From positions 10,280 to 74,279 of the forward strand of contig NTKF01000002.1 in the NCBI GenBank assembly GCA_002457295.1: a stretch of DNA of 64,000 nucleotides, in the 5' to 3' direction. The position numbers and the translations under genes were made by a program. The stretch comes from Flavobacteriales bacterium MED-G22. Lineage in GTDB: Bacteria > Bacteroidota > Bacteroidia > Flavobacteriales > Flavobacteriaceae. Below the pieces are notes generated by a model that searched no databases, was not told where the DNA came from, and saw nothing but the letters and a program-made list of their open reading frames with translations. Shown in pieces: positions 19,141 to 28,563 of the stretch. Numbering within the stretch: the stretch's first letter is position 1; every line of letters begins with the position of its first letter.

Positions 19141-20556
19141 TTAGGGGTTCAAGCTTACAGGAAGTCCAAAATAAAACTCTAACACTTTCAACTTAAAAAT
19201 ATAATCAAACTTGGCTCTGACCAAATTTGACATGGCCTCTTCATAGCGTTGTTTTGACTGAATAAACTCAAAAGAGTTGATCGCTCCAGCTTCCAAACGA
19301 TCGCCGGCATTTTTATAGGCTTGCTCTCGAGCTAAAAGAGTGGTTTGTGCAGCTTCATAAATCTTAAATGCTCCCTTGGTGTTATTGTAGGCTTGATTGA
19401 TTGTGTTTTCAAGATCTAATTTTTGTTGATCTAATAAATTCTGTGATCGCTCTAGATTGATTTTGCTCCTAGTAATTCGATTTTTCACTGAGTTTTGATT
19501 AAAAACAGGTATGGAAAGTTGCAAACCAAAATTGTGACCGTCATATAAACTCCATTGATCAAAAAAGGATGGAGGACCTACCACTGAAAATTCGGGAACT
19601 TGAGTCAAAACAGATTCGCCAGTTGATTCTATATATCCTATTGGTTGTGTACTAAAATTGCCGTTTGGAACACGTTGGTCACTATATGATATCCTAGTAT
19701 TATAACTATAGAATCCCGTCAGTCTAGGAAACTGTTCTGCTTTTATTAATTTAATATCGGCAGTAGCAATTTCAACATTAGTATTTGCCGCTCTTATGTC
19801 ATTTCTAAATTCAAGCGCTTTCTCATAGATGGCTTTGGGGCTTTTAGTGGTGATCTCTGAAAATGGCACTTCTAAATCTTGTAGCTGAATATCAAAGTTT
19901 TCGTAATCTTGAATAAGAAGTAATTGAGCTAAATTAATTTTTGAAAGTCTCAAGTTGTTTTCCGCATTGATCAGAGCTTGTTCCTGTGAAGCAACAGTAG
20001 CCTGAATTTCATATATATCACCTGCTGCTAAAACACCAGAGGTGATTAAGTTTCTAGTCCGTTCTAGTTCCGATTGACTTAATTCCAACTGTGTTTTAGA
20101 AACTTTTAATATTTCATCGTTAAACATGATTTGTAAAAAAGCATTTGCAATCAAAAGTCGAACATCATCTGACATGTCTTGCAATTGATATTCACGTGCT
20201 AATAAATCTAAATTGGACCTATAAAGCTGTAAGAAATTTCTATTACCATTATAAATGGTCATACCAACACTTCCCGAAATACCCGTAAATTGGGTTGTCA
20301 GATTTTCTAAAATCCCTGTGGTAATATTGGAGTTCAAACCGATATTCCATGAATGGTTGGACTGTAAATTAATGCTAGGTAAAAAAGCACTACGTGCATC
20401 GGATTGCCCAACTTTGGCATTTTCAACGTCCAAATCAGCTTGTTTTATACTTATGTTTTTTTCTAGGGCAATGGCAATGCATTGTTCTAGGGTGAGTTTT
20501 TGTCCAAAACCTAAACTTGTGCACAACAATAAAAAAATGAAAATGTAGCGATGCAT
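19141..20556 (-). CDS. TolC family outer-membrane efflux protein
   Basis: 471 residues from the ATG at 20556 (MHRYIFIFLLLCTSLGFGQKLTLEQCI), which gives a clean signal peptide; an upstream ATG at 20595 overlaps the adaptor gene. Two repeated helical-hairpin halves with LTLEQCIAIALEKN and ALEFRNDIRAANTNVEIA are typical of the OEP family. It should form the outer-membrane exit duct for the ABC efflux system encoded directly upstream (adaptor, two permeases, ATPase). Confidence 0.93.
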   Translation of the reverse strand: MHRYIFIFLLLCTSLGFGQKLTLEQCIAIALEKNISIKQADLDVENAKVGQSDARSAFLPSINLQSNHSWNIGLNSNITTGILENLTTQFTGISGSVGMTIYNGNRNFLQLYRSNLDLLAREYQLQDMSDDVRLLIANAFLQIMFNDEILKVSKTQLELSQSELERTRNLITSGVLAAGDIYEIQATVASQEQALINAENNLRLSKINLAQLLLIQDYENFDIQLQDLEVPFSEITTKSPKAIYEKALEFRNDIRAANTNVEIATADIKLIKAEQFPRLTGFYSYNTRISYSDQRVPNGNFSTQPIGYIESTGESVLTQVPEFSVVGPPSFFDQWSLYDGHNFGLQLSIPVFNQNSVKNRITRSKINLERSQNLLDQQKLDLENTINQAYNNTKGAFKIYEAAQTTLLAREQAYKNAGDRLEAGAINSFEFIQSKQRYEEAMSNLVRAKFDYIFKLKVLEFYFGLPVSLNP

Positions 20557-20566
20557 TATACTTGAG

Positions 20567-21697
20567 TTAGTTTGAGTCTGATGCTTCATCTTCATCTCTT
20601 ATTTTTTTGGGCTCGGTTTTATTCCATACCTTAATATTATCCTCAAGGGTTAGGCCAGATAAAATTTCGATATTGATTCCATCTGAAATACCAGTTTCAA
20701 TTTCTTTCTTTTCAAATTCCTGACCTTCTACTTCTAGTTCTACAAATGGAGTGTCTGAGTCTTTCTCAAATTGCAGTAATGATTCTGGAATAACTAGAAT
20801 GCTGTCTTTTCGTTCTAATATGAGCGAGGCGTTAGCGCTATACCCCGCACGAACAAAAGTAGAATCATTTAAATAAATATCTCCTTCAATAATAAATTGG
20901 ACAGCCCCTTGCTCTTCATTGCCTTTGGGAGCAATAAATTTTAAACGGGCTTCAAAGGCCTGGTCTTCAATAGCTCCGAGGCTTACTGATAAGGGCATGC
21001 CTACTTTTAGTTTGCCTACTTCAGCTTCATCTACTTTTCCTTCGAAGATCATTTTGTTTAGATCAGCAATAGTCGCAATGCTTGTTCCAGCATTAAAAGT
21101 ATTGCTCTCAATAACTTGGTCTCCTTCTTTCACAGGTATTTCAAGAATTGTTCCCGCTACTGTAGCACGTACATTGGTATTTGCTGTGGTTGAGCCATCT
21201 GCTGACCCCAATCTGATAATTTTAAGGTCTGAGGCCGCATTGGCAACATCTAACTTGGCTTGGTTATAGCGTAGCTCTGCCGATTCAAATTCTTGCTTTG
21301 CAATTATTTCTTTTTCATATAGTGCTTTGTTTCGTTTGTAGAGTACCTCTGCATTTTTGAGCACAATTTTTGTGTTTTCTAGTCTCCCACGGGCACTATT
21401 AAGGCTTTGCTCATTGGGCACTATTTTGACTTTTGCTAATAAGTCTCCTGTTTTCACTTGGTCTCCTTCTTCAACAAAAAGGACATCAATGATGCCTGAA
21501 ATTTGGGGTTTAATTTCCACCTCGTCTTCGGGAATCACCTTGCCAGTGACCACTGTTTTCCTTTCAATTGAAGAAATAAAAGGATTTTCAGTGTCATATT
21601 CAATAATGGATTTGCTGTTCGTCTTGATAAAATAAGCTGCTGCAAATAGCCCTCCTAGAACCAAGACCGAAATACCGACATATTTTAAAATTTTCAT
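20567..21697 (-). CDS. Periplasmic adaptor subunit (HlyD/MacA-type membrane fusion protein)
   Basis: 376 residues. One N-terminal transmembrane helix (MKILKYVGISVLVLGGLFAA) is followed by a split lipoyl/barrel-sandwich domain (GIIDVLFVEEGDQVKTGDLLAKV and GTILEIPVKEGDQV), a helical hairpin (about 95-150) and a beta barrel (about 215-300). The C-terminal tail is acidic. Such proteins bridge an inner-membrane transporter and TolC. It lies between the second permease and the TolC gene, consistent with a MacA role. Confidence 0.93.
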   Translation of the reverse strand: MKILKYVGISVLVLGGLFAAAYFIKTNSKSIIEYDTENPFISSIERKTVVTGKVIPEDEVEIKPQISGIIDVLFVEEGDQVKTGDLLAKVKIVPNEQSLNSARGRLENTKIVLKNAEVLYKRNKALYEKEIIAKQEFESAELRYNQAKLDVANAASDLKIIRLGSADGSTTANTNVRATVAGTILEIPVKEGDQVIESNTFNAGTSIATIADLNKMIFEGKVDEAEVGKLKVGMPLSVSLGAIEDQAFEARLKFIAPKGNEEQGAVQFIIEGDIYLNDSTFVRAGYSANASLILERKDSILVIPESLLQFEKDSDTPFVELEVEGQEFEKKEIETGISDGINIEILSGLTLEDNIKVWNKTEPKKIRDEDEASDSN

Positions 21698-21713
21698 GCT
21701 CTTTATTATAAAA

Positions 21714-22988
21714 TTATTCTTCTCTTAATGCGTCAATAGGTTTTATACTTACGGCTCTTTGTGCCGGAATTAGTCCAATTAGAGTGCCTAGAAATATCAT
21801 TATGAATAAAGCTCCCAAAATTAAAGGTATAGGCACTGTGGGATTTGTATAAGGGAAAGTGGACAAATCCTGTGTTAGCAGATTGATTCCTGCTAGTACT
21901 AATGCACCTAAAATTATTCCCATAATTCCAGCTACAATAGTTAAAAAAACTGATTCTAAAATTATTTGATTACGAACCTCTCCTGGGGTGGCTCCTAAAG
22001 CTCTCCGCACTCCCAATTCCTTTGTGCGTTCTTTGACTGAAATCAATAAAATATTGCCAATCCCTATTACTCCTGCAATTATGGTTGCTATGCCTACAAT
22101 AAGTGAAATAAATGTCATCCCATTAGAAAAGCCCATTATTCGAGTAAAAACCTCCCCTAAATTGAAAGATCCAATTGCTCTTTCGTCTTGAGGGGAAATA
22201 CGATGCCTTCTTCTTAAAGCTGCTTTAATTTCTTTTTCAACTTCAACAGCATTGGCCTCATCATAGGCTGCAATGGTAAACCAATCAACTCTGTCACCCG
22301 TATTATATATTTTTTTAAAAGTGGTAAAGGGGATATAAATATCACCATCTGAATCAAAACCTCCCCCTTGGATAAATTTATGCACCCCTATCACCTGAAA
22401 ATAAATATCTTTAATTCTTATGTAGGTACCGACAGGATTTTCTCCCCTTTCATATAGTTCTTCTAACGTTCGTTCTCCAATGACACAAACTTTTCTAGCA
22501 TGGGTAATATCGTTGTCATTAATAAAGCGCCCCCCGTCATATAGTTTTTTGGTTGCAATTTTTATATAATCTGGATAGTCACCATATACATTATAGTTAC
22601 TCGATTTATTTTTTCTAACCACTAAGGGGCTAGTTCCTCCAAAAACACCAATAGCATTTCGAGCAGCAACATATTCTATTTGTGGAACTTGCCTTTTAAG
22701 ATATTCGATGTCTGAAACTTTAAGAACTATTTTTCTTCCGATCTTAAAACCGTCATAAGGAATGCTTGTATTCTGTGCCCAGACAAACATGGAGTTTTTC
22801 GCAATATTTTCAAACTGTCTTTCAAAGCCGTTGTCTAACCCTTTTGCGGCTCCTGAGAGGGCTATATAAATAAAAATTCCCCACAAAACACCTATAACGG
22901 TGATTATTGTTCGTGTCTTGTTTTTAGCAATGGAACCAAAAATTTCTTGCCATGTATCTGTATCCCAAATCACTTTTAGACTATTCAT
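21714..22988 (-). CDS. MacB-like ABC transporter permease (second copy)
   Basis: 424 residues from the ATG at 22988. One N-terminal membrane helix (TRTIITVIGVLWGIFIYIAL) precedes a large periplasmic MacB core domain (about 50-270) and three C-terminal membrane segments with the FtsX motif VKERTKELGVRRALGATPGEV. The C-terminal PAQRAVSIKPIDALREE is a family signature. It is homologous to the preceding permease and overlaps it by 8 bp, so the two probably form a heterodimer driven by the 24203 ATPase. Confidence 0.93.
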   Translation of the reverse strand: MNSLKVIWDTDTWQEIFGSIAKNKTRTIITVIGVLWGIFIYIALSGAAKGLDNGFERQFENIAKNSMFVWAQNTSIPYDGFKIGRKIVLKVSDIEYLKRQVPQIEYVAARNAIGVFGGTSPLVVRKNKSSNYNVYGDYPDYIKIATKKLYDGGRFINDNDITHARKVCVIGERTLEELYERGENPVGTYIRIKDIYFQVIGVHKFIQGGGFDSDGDIYIPFTTFKKIYNTGDRVDWFTIAAYDEANAVEVEKEIKAALRRRHRISPQDERAIGSFNLGEVFTRIMGFSNGMTFISLIVGIATIIAGVIGIGNILLISVKERTKELGVRRALGATPGEVRNQIILESVFLTIVAGIMGIILGALVLAGINLLTQDLSTFPYTNPTVPIPLILGALFIMIFLGTLIGLIPAQRAVSIKPIDALREE

Positions 22989-24210
22989 CACGCAGCGCAA
23001 TTATGGGTTTTATACTGGCAGCTCTTTTGGCGGGTATATACCCTGCAATACTCCCAAATAGAATGAGAATGAAAGTAGCAAATAGAGCAGTGTTTATGTT
23101 GATATAGGGATAGATAATAAAATAATCTTCTAATTTCAACCCTAGATTTCGTAATAATAGTATGCCAAGAAAAAGGCCTGCATATCCAGATAGCGTGGTA
23201 ATAAAAATAGATTCGTGTAAAATCATTTGTATAACAGACTTAGGAGTGGCTCCAAGGGCTTTGCGAATCCCAAGCTCCTTAGTTCGTTCTTTTACTACAA
23301 ACACCATAATATTAGAAATTCCAATGATTCCAGCAATCAGGGTTCCCAAACCAACAAAGGCAACAATCAATTGAAGGGCTCCAGCAAACTGTTGGTTCTG
23401 CTTTAAGTTATCCGCAACATTTTGAAAAAAAAGCCCACTTGAGTCAGTAGGATCAATAAATTTCTTTTCTTTTAAAAATTTTCTTAAGGCGTCTTCAAAC
23501 CCCAATGCTCCTGTGTGTCCTAATTCATTTCGAAAGGTCACTACAATTTGGTCTAATTTATCATTTCCTTTTTCTAGTTGCTGTCTTGTGGTGTAGGGTA
23601 TATATATATTGCGTTCTTCATTGTCTCCACCTTCATCTTGAAAAACACCAATAACCTTAAAGGCACTACTGTTGATTTCAACATAAGCACCAACAGGGTT
23701 CTCGTCTTTAAAAAGATCTTTAGCCACTAGTCGACCAATAACAGCGTGTTTCGTTTTGTTTAGGATATCGTTGTTATTAAGATAACGCCCTTGCATAATG
23801 ATCGTTTTTTCCACTTTTTGATTGGCGGGTGCAACACCTCTAGTATTGTATGAATTGCTTTCATTTTTATAGCGGACGTTGGCGTTTCTTGAAATTCTAG
23901 GAGTAATGTCCTCCAAAAAAAAGGTGAAATTTTCTTTTATATCATCCAGATCACTATTTTCAAATTCTATTCTACGATTGGCTTTAAATCCTTTGTAGGG
24001 TTTGGAGGTTTTTCCAGGATAGATGAAAATGACATTGTTGGCATCATCAACAAAAAACTTTTTAAAAGAATTTTTAAGACCATTTCCTAAGCCATACAGA
24101 ACAACAAAAATAAAAATGCCCAGTGCAACGGTAAAACCAGATAAAAAGGTGCGCATTTTATTTTTACTAATTGTTTGAAAAATTTCTTGCCAGCGGTCTC
24201 TACTAAACAT
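22981..24210 (-). CDS. MacB-like ABC transporter permease (first copy)
   Basis: 409 residues with the same layout as its neighbour: an N-terminal helix (FLSGFTVALGIFIFVVLYGL), the periplasmic MacB core domain, then three helices around VKERTKELGIRKALGATPKSV. It ends in PAKRAASIKPIIALRDE. The start overlaps the ATPase stop by 8 bp. Splitting the MacB ATPase and permease into separate genes, with two permeases, is common in Bacteroidota. The exported substrate cannot be told from sequence. Confidence 0.93.
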   Translation of the reverse strand: MFSRDRWQEIFQTISKNKMRTFLSGFTVALGIFIFVVLYGLGNGLKNSFKKFFVDDANNVIFIYPGKTSKPYKGFKANRRIEFENSDLDDIKENFTFFLEDITPRISRNANVRYKNESNSYNTRGVAPANQKVEKTIIMQGRYLNNNDILNKTKHAVIGRLVAKDLFKDENPVGAYVEINSSAFKVIGVFQDEGGDNEERNIYIPYTTRQQLEKGNDKLDQIVVTFRNELGHTGALGFEDALRKFLKEKKFIDPTDSSGLFFQNVADNLKQNQQFAGALQLIVAFVGLGTLIAGIIGISNIMVFVVKERTKELGIRKALGATPKSVIQMILHESIFITTLSGYAGLFLGILLLRNLGLKLEDYFIIYPYININTALFATFILILFGSIAGYIPAKRAASIKPIIALRDE

Positions 24211-24904
24211 GATTTGAAGCGGCTACTTGTTCTGTTAATGTATCTTCAACAATCACGCCGTCCTTCAATTTTACGATTCTTTTGCACATTTGGGCAATGT
24301 CAGGTTCGTGTGTAACCACTAAAATCGTTTTCCCTTCTTCATTGATTTGTTGTATAAGCTCCATCACCTCATAAGAGGTTTTGGTGTCTAGAGCACCTGT
24401 GGGCTCGTCAGCTAAAAGTACTTTTGGTTTTGAGGCCATAGCACGAGCAATTGCAACACGTTGCTTTTGTCCGCCTGAAAGCTCATTGGGTAAATGAGAG
24501 GCCCAATCATGTAAGCCTACCTTGGTCAAATAATCTAATGCTTGTTTTTGTCTTTCTTTTCTTTTAACACCCTGATAATACAGAGGTAGTGCAACGTTTT
24601 CAAGGGCATTCTTATAATTTATTAAATTGAATGATTGAAAAACGAATCCTAAAAATTGGTTGCGATATTTCGCTGCCTTAGTTTCATTTAGATCTTTAAT
24701 TGCTACACCATCTAACTCATAATGCCCTTTGTCAGCCGAGTCAAGCATCCCTAAAATATTCAATAGCGTTGATTTACCAGAGCCTGAAGAACCCATAATG
24801 GCGACTAACTCCCCTTCTTGAACATTAAAGTCTATGCCTTTTAAGACATGAAGCGAGGAATCACCCATTTTGTAAGATTTGTGTAGGTCTTTTATTGCTA
24901 TCAT
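24203..24904 (-). CDS. ABC transporter ATP-binding protein (MacB/LolD type)
   Basis: 233 residues. Walker A is [12 protein letters not shown], the Q-loop lies in FVFQSFNLI, the signature is [15 protein letters not shown] and Walker B is [12 protein letters not shown], followed by VVTHEPDIA with the switch His. The MacB/LolD subclass is shown by the closeness of these motifs to that family and by the adjacent MacB-like permeases. It is the first gene of a five-gene minus-strand efflux operon with permease-permease-adaptor-TolC downstream. Confidence 0.95.
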   Translation of the reverse strand: MIAIKDLHKSYKMGDSSLHVLKGIDFNVQEGELVAIMGSSGSGKSTLLNILGMLDSADKGHYELDGVAIKDLNETKAAKYRNQFLGFVFQSFNLINYKNALENVALPLYYQGVKRKERQKQALDYLTKVGLHDWASHLPNELSGGQKQRVAIARAMASKPKVLLADEPTGALDTKTSYEVMELIQQINEEGKTILVVTHEPDIAQMCKRIVKLKDGVIVEDTLTEQVAASNHV

Positions 24905-24987
24905 TTTATTTTAAATGCATGGCAAATATCGTATTTTTTATCATCATCTTATAATTAGACCATGAAAACCTAAAAATGTTACAAAAA

Positions 24988-25206
24988 TTATTCTTTTTTT
25001 AAGATTTGTATCACTTTCCAACCCACAAGAGCAACTAAGATATAGGGAAGAGCCATCAAATATAAAATCCCGTTATTGATTCCTTTAGCTGTTTCTTGGG
25101 CCTCTTCTGATTGTAATACAGCCCGGCACATTGAGCATTGAGCATTGATTTCTATGAAGCTAAAAAGAAAAATTAAAATTATAAAAAATGTAAAATTATT
25201 TTTCAT
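24988..25206 (-). CDS. Small CxxC membrane protein of the cytochrome oxidase cluster
   Basis: 72 residues from the ATG at 25206. A signal-like hydrophobic segment (NFTFFIILIFLFSFIEINA) leads into QCSMCRAVLQSEEA. One membrane helix (ILYLMALPYILVALVGWKVI) and a short basic tail follow. The CxxC pair should face the periplasm. It lies five bases after the DUF420 gene in the oxidase assembly cluster. The motif and context suggest a copper, haem or thiol-handling accessory role, but I recognise no named family. Confidence 0.75.
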   Translation of the reverse strand: MKNNFTFFIILIFLFSFIEINAQCSMCRAVLQSEEAQETAKGINNGILYLMALPYILVALVGWKVIQILKKE

Positions 25207-25211
25207 CTTAA

Positions 25212-25748
25212 TTAAGTGTAATAAGGTGCTATCATTAAATAAACTATAACACCAGTAATTGCAATATAGAGCCAAATAGGAAAAGTATATCGTGCAATTT
25301 TTTTGTGTTCTGTAAAAAGTTTAGAAACAGCCCGCACATAGGTAACTAATACCATGGGGATTATTCCTATGGATAATAATATATGGGAAATTAAAATGAA
25401 ATAATAGATATATTTTAAAGTCCCTTCACCACCGTAGGGTGTGGGGTCAGAGGTCATATGATAAGCAACATACATGCCTAAAAAAACAACAGAAAGTGCT
25501 ATTGCCGTTTTCATCAATTGCTCATGAAGAGCAAGGTTTTTTCGTCTAACGGCGGTGTAGGCAGCAATTAGGACTATTGCAGTGACCCCATTAATTCCAG
25601 CATATATTGGTGGTAAAAAAGAAAGGGGAGCAACATTTGGTATTCGAACAGCAAATAGGGTTCCAACTATGACAGGTATAGCCACCGAAACTACCCAGAT
25701 AAGGTATTTGTTTTTGATCTCCTTAGACCTAATTTTATCTTTCATCAT
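25212..25748 (-). CDS. DUF420 family membrane protein (cytochrome oxidase assembly associated)
   Basis: 178 residues with about five hydrophobic segments. The conserved pattern includes ALHEQLMKTAIALSVVFLGMYVAYH and YFILISHILLSIGIIPMVLVTY, with His residues placed as in the DUF420/CtaM-like group near cytochrome oxidase genes. It begins with an ATGA overlap with the SCO stop (an ATG one codon later is also possible). It is likely an inner-membrane accessory or assembly factor; the exact role is unknown. Confidence 0.85.
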   Translation of the reverse strand: MMKDKIRSKEIKNKYLIWVVSVAIPVIVGTLFAVRIPNVAPLSFLPPIYAGINGVTAIVLIAAYTAVRRKNLALHEQLMKTAIALSVVFLGMYVAYHMTSDPTPYGGEGTLKYIYYFILISHILLSIGIIPMVLVTYVRAVSKLFTEHKKIARYTFPIWLYIAITGVIVYLMIAPYYT

Positions 25749-26440
25749 TCTAATAATAGTTTATCGATATCTTCTATCAACCATTCAACTTGTTCTTTTG
25801 AGCCGTCTTCTTGATCAATACCAATATAATATACTATTGGATTATCAAACCGATCTGTTCTAGAGCGTATAAAACCATTTTTATCAATGAGTGCAAAATA
25901 GCCTTGATGTTCAAAACCACCTGCAATATCTGGATTTATTCCAGCATAGATATTAAAACCTCTGTTGGCAAGCTGATAGATTTTCTCTTTTTCCCCTGTT
26001 AAAAAGTGCCAATTTAATGAAAAAACGTCATATTGTTCTGCATAGAGTTTCAAAACAGAAGGGCTATCGTGGTCTGGGTCTATAGAAAATGAGGCGATGC
26101 CGAAATCATTTCGCTGACCAAATTTTTCTTCAATTAATTTCATGTTCTTATTCATTATGGGGCAAATAGTTGGGCAGGAGGTGAAGAAAAATTCAGCAAC
26201 ATAGACTTTGTCTTTATAGTCTTCATTAGAAATGAATAAACTGTCTTGATTTAAAAAGGTAAAGGGAGGCACATTTTTTGTTTGACCATTGAGTTGAATA
26301 TAACTTAAAGGCTCAGCTGAAGTGGCTCTATTGTCTTCTACCACCGTGTCAGACTGAAAGCGTGCAACTATCTTGGGAATAAACAAAATACTAAAAAGGA
26401 TGATCACACCTGCAAGTCCGAAATAGCCTATTTTATTCAT
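25745..26440 (-). CDS. SCO1/SenC family copper chaperone
   Basis: 231 residues. An N-terminal membrane anchor (IGYFGLAGVIILFSILFI) is followed by a thioredoxin-fold domain with the copper motif TSCPTICP (about residues 86-93), FSIDPDHDSPSVLKLYAEQY, and the distal His in GGFEHQGYFALIDKNG. SCO proteins deliver copper to the CuA site of oxidase subunit II. It follows a cysteine-less homologue by four bases and overlaps the DUF420 gene. Confidence 0.95.
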   Translation of the reverse strand: MNKIGYFGLAGVIILFSILFIPKIVARFQSDTVVEDNRATSAEPLSYIQLNGQTKNVPPFTFLNQDSLFISNEDYKDKVYVAEFFFTSCPTICPIMNKNMKLIEEKFGQRNDFGIASFSIDPDHDSPSVLKLYAEQYDVFSLNWHFLTGEKEKIYQLANRGFNIYAGINPDIAGGFEHQGYFALIDKNGFIRSRTDRFDNPIVYYIGIDQEDGSKEQVEWLIEDIDKLLLE

Positions 26441-26444
26441 TTTT

Positions 26445-27095
26445 TTATTTTTTTCGATCTGAGTTATATATTTTGAGAGCTAAGCGATATTCGGCCAAAA
26501 TTACTTTAACGTCATCTATCATTTTCTTTGAAATTTCTGCTACTGATCTGGCGTCAAAACCGAAGAGCTCTTCCATATCTTCATCATCATTTCTTCCCCT
26601 CAAATTTAAATTTTTATCAACAATGAATACATAGGGTGTGCTGTATTGTTGATTAAGTTGATAAGGTGTTTTGAGAGATTGAAAATGAGATTGAATTTGT
26701 TTTGGGGAGGAGGGTAAAAAATACCAATTGCTCAAATCGGTTCCTGTTCCTGTTTGAAGGGCATTTTTAAGGGCTTGGACTTCTTCTTCATTCTCTTCGT
26801 TTACAAAAAAAACAAACTGAAAATCATCAAAACCATTGAACCGTTTGAATATTTTTTCATTTAAATTAAGCGCCTCGGCCTTTTTGTCTGACAAATCTCC
26901 TCCCCAATAGCCTAGAATAGAAATATGATCTTTTAGTGTGACCGAACGATTTGAGAAATCCTTATTTATTGGAAGAGATTGAATATTAGGAGTTAAAGTA
27001 GGAAGTTTAGCAAAATTATTTTTACCGGAAGCAAAAAATAAATAGACCAACAGTGGAAATACAAACAGAACCCCTAATACTAATTGCTTTTTCAT
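26445..27095 (-). CDS. Cysteine-less SCO/thioredoxin-like membrane-anchored protein
   Basis: 216 residues from the ATG at 27095 (MKKQLVLGVLFVFPLLVYLFFA). One membrane anchor precedes a soluble domain. The order of elements resembles the neighbouring SCO protein: a strand before the active-site position (ISILGYWGGDLSDKKAE), QFVFFVNEE, NWYFLPSSPKQIQSHF, and STPYVFIVDKNLNLRGR. There is no cysteine anywhere in the protein, so it cannot bind copper in the SCO manner. Its position between oxidase subunit IV and SCO suggests an assembly or structural role. The homology is my inference from pattern, not an alignment. Confidence 0.7.
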   Translation of the reverse strand: MKKQLVLGVLFVFPLLVYLFFASGKNNFAKLPTLTPNIQSLPINKDFSNRSVTLKDHISILGYWGGDLSDKKAEALNLNEKIFKRFNGFDDFQFVFFVNEENEEEVQALKNALQTGTGTDLSNWYFLPSSPKQIQSHFQSLKTPYQLNQQYSTPYVFIVDKNLNLRGRNDDEDMEELFGFDARSVAEISKKMIDDVKVILAEYRLALKIYNSDRKK

Positions 27096-27152
27096 TTTCC
27101 CTTTCATTTTTTTAAGTAAAAAGAAGTAAAAATTACCTCAACAACTGAAACA

Positions 27153-27533
27153 TCAGAAGTTCCAACTGACAAAGCCATTTTTCATGACCTCAAAAATATA
27201 ATCTGCCTCAAGAATTAAGATAAAAGCTAAATAAGGGATTAAAATAAGTAGTGGCAACACAATTGCATTTTTTAGTCCACTGGTTTCATCCCTCAAGTGC
27301 ATAAAGTCCCAGGCAATATAATAAGCTTTTACGATAGTTAAAATGATAAAAATCCAATTGAGTAATTTCATACTCAAAAAAGGAGTGAGCAAAAAGGCGG
27401 GCTTAATAATACCCAAAGCGACCTCAATAGTTGTCACAATAGAAAGGAATATCAATACTCCCCAAATTTTTTGCTGATTGGATTTAAATTTTAATAAACC
27501 CCTAAAGATTGCTAATTTATGTTCTACAGCCAT
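27153..27533 (-). CDS. Cytochrome c oxidase subunit IV
   Basis: 126 residues with three hydrophobic helices (KIWGVLIFLSIVTTIEVALGII, LLNWIFIILTIVKAYYIAWDFMHL, LPLLILIPYLAFILILEADYI). IVKAYYIAWDFMHLRDE is the signature of the prokaryotic COX4 family. It lies 16 bp after subunit III and belongs to the caa3/aa3-type oxidase. Confidence 0.92.
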   Translation of the reverse strand: MAVEHKLAIFRGLLKFKSNQQKIWGVLIFLSIVTTIEVALGIIKPAFLLTPFLSMKLLNWIFIILTIVKAYYIAWDFMHLRDETSGLKNAIVLPLLILIPYLAFILILEADYIFEVMKNGFVSWNF

Positions 27534-27549
27534 AATAATTTAAACTAGA

Positions 27550-28527
27550 TTAAACCAAATAGAAAAAGGTAAATACAAAAACCCAAACTAAATCTACAAA
27601 GTGCCAATAAAGGCCCACTTTCTCAACCATTTCATAATGGCCCCTTTTTTCATAAGTACCTAAAATGACATTAAAGAAAATGATAATGTTAATAACTACT
27701 CCTGAGAAAACGTGAAAACCGTGAAAACCTGTTATAAAGAAAAAGAAATCTGCAAAGAGTCTATTGCCATATTCATTTCTAATCAAATTGGCACCTTCAA
27801 CTACAATTTGAGCCTCTTCGATTTTAGCTAAAGATTCAGCTCTGGAAAGAACGGTTTTTTGCCCATTTTCATCCAGCAACTCCGTTCGGATTACTAAATT
27901 ATCATCTGCTTGAAATCCTGTTTTGACTTCAGCAACACTAAAAGTAGATAAGGTACTTTCTTGAGCAAACCACAAACCATTATTTTTTTGATGTGTAGTT
28001 CTTTCTGTGGGCTGGAGAACTGCAAAATCTTCAATAGCTGCCCTTTTGCCAGTATCTGCTTGCACAAATTGAAGTATTTGTCCTCCTTTGGTTTCTAAAG
28101 CGCCATATTCTCCACTAATAAAATTTTTCCACTCCCACGCTTGTGAACCCACAAAAATGGCTCCTCCGACTATGGTAAGTAGCATATAAAAAGTGACTTT
28201 AGATTTGTCCATATGGTGACCCGCATCTACAGCTAGAACCATTGTGACCGATGAAAAAATTAAAATGAAAGTCATGAGTGCTACATAATACATTGGAGCA
28301 TCAATACCATGAAGAAAGGGAAAGTGAGTAAAAACCTCATCGGCTATTGGCCATGAATTGATGTTTTTAAAACGTGAAAACCCATAGGATACTAAGAAAC
28401 CAGAAAAGGTCAAGGCATCAGATACGATAAAAAACCACATCATTAGCTTGCCATAACTAGCCTTTAGGGGCTTGTTGCCCCCTCCCCAAATGTTTGATTG
28501 CTCATCTGTTGCTGCAGTTACTTCCAT
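27550..28527 (-). CDS. Cytochrome c oxidase subunit III
   Basis: 325 residues. Membrane segments include YGKLMMWFFIVSDALTFSGFLVSYGF, the MYYVALMTFILIFSSVTMVLAV region and the C-terminal GFHGFHVFSGVVINIIIFF and YWHFVDLVWVFVFTFFYL. The last two carry the HxxH and WHFVDxVW motifs of subunit III. A roughly 110-residue hydrophilic insert (about 120-230) separates the helices. It is the second of two adjacent subunit-III-like genes and is followed by subunit IV. Confidence 0.93.
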   Translation of the reverse strand: MEVTAATDEQSNIWGGGNKPLKASYGKLMMWFFIVSDALTFSGFLVSYGFSRFKNINSWPIADEVFTHFPFLHGIDAPMYYVALMTFILIFSSVTMVLAVDAGHHMDKSKVTFYMLLTIVGGAIFVGSQAWEWKNFISGEYGALETKGGQILQFVQADTGKRAAIEDFAVLQPTERTTHQKNNGLWFAQESTLSTFSVAEVKTGFQADDNLVIRTELLDENGQKTVLSRAESLAKIEEAQIVVEGANLIRNEYGNRLFADFFFFITGFHGFHVFSGVVINIIIFFNVILGTYEKRGHYEMVEKVGLYWHFVDLVWVFVFTFFYLV

Positions 28528-28563
28528 AGTGTCAAGTTAAATTCATTACAAATTTATTAATTT

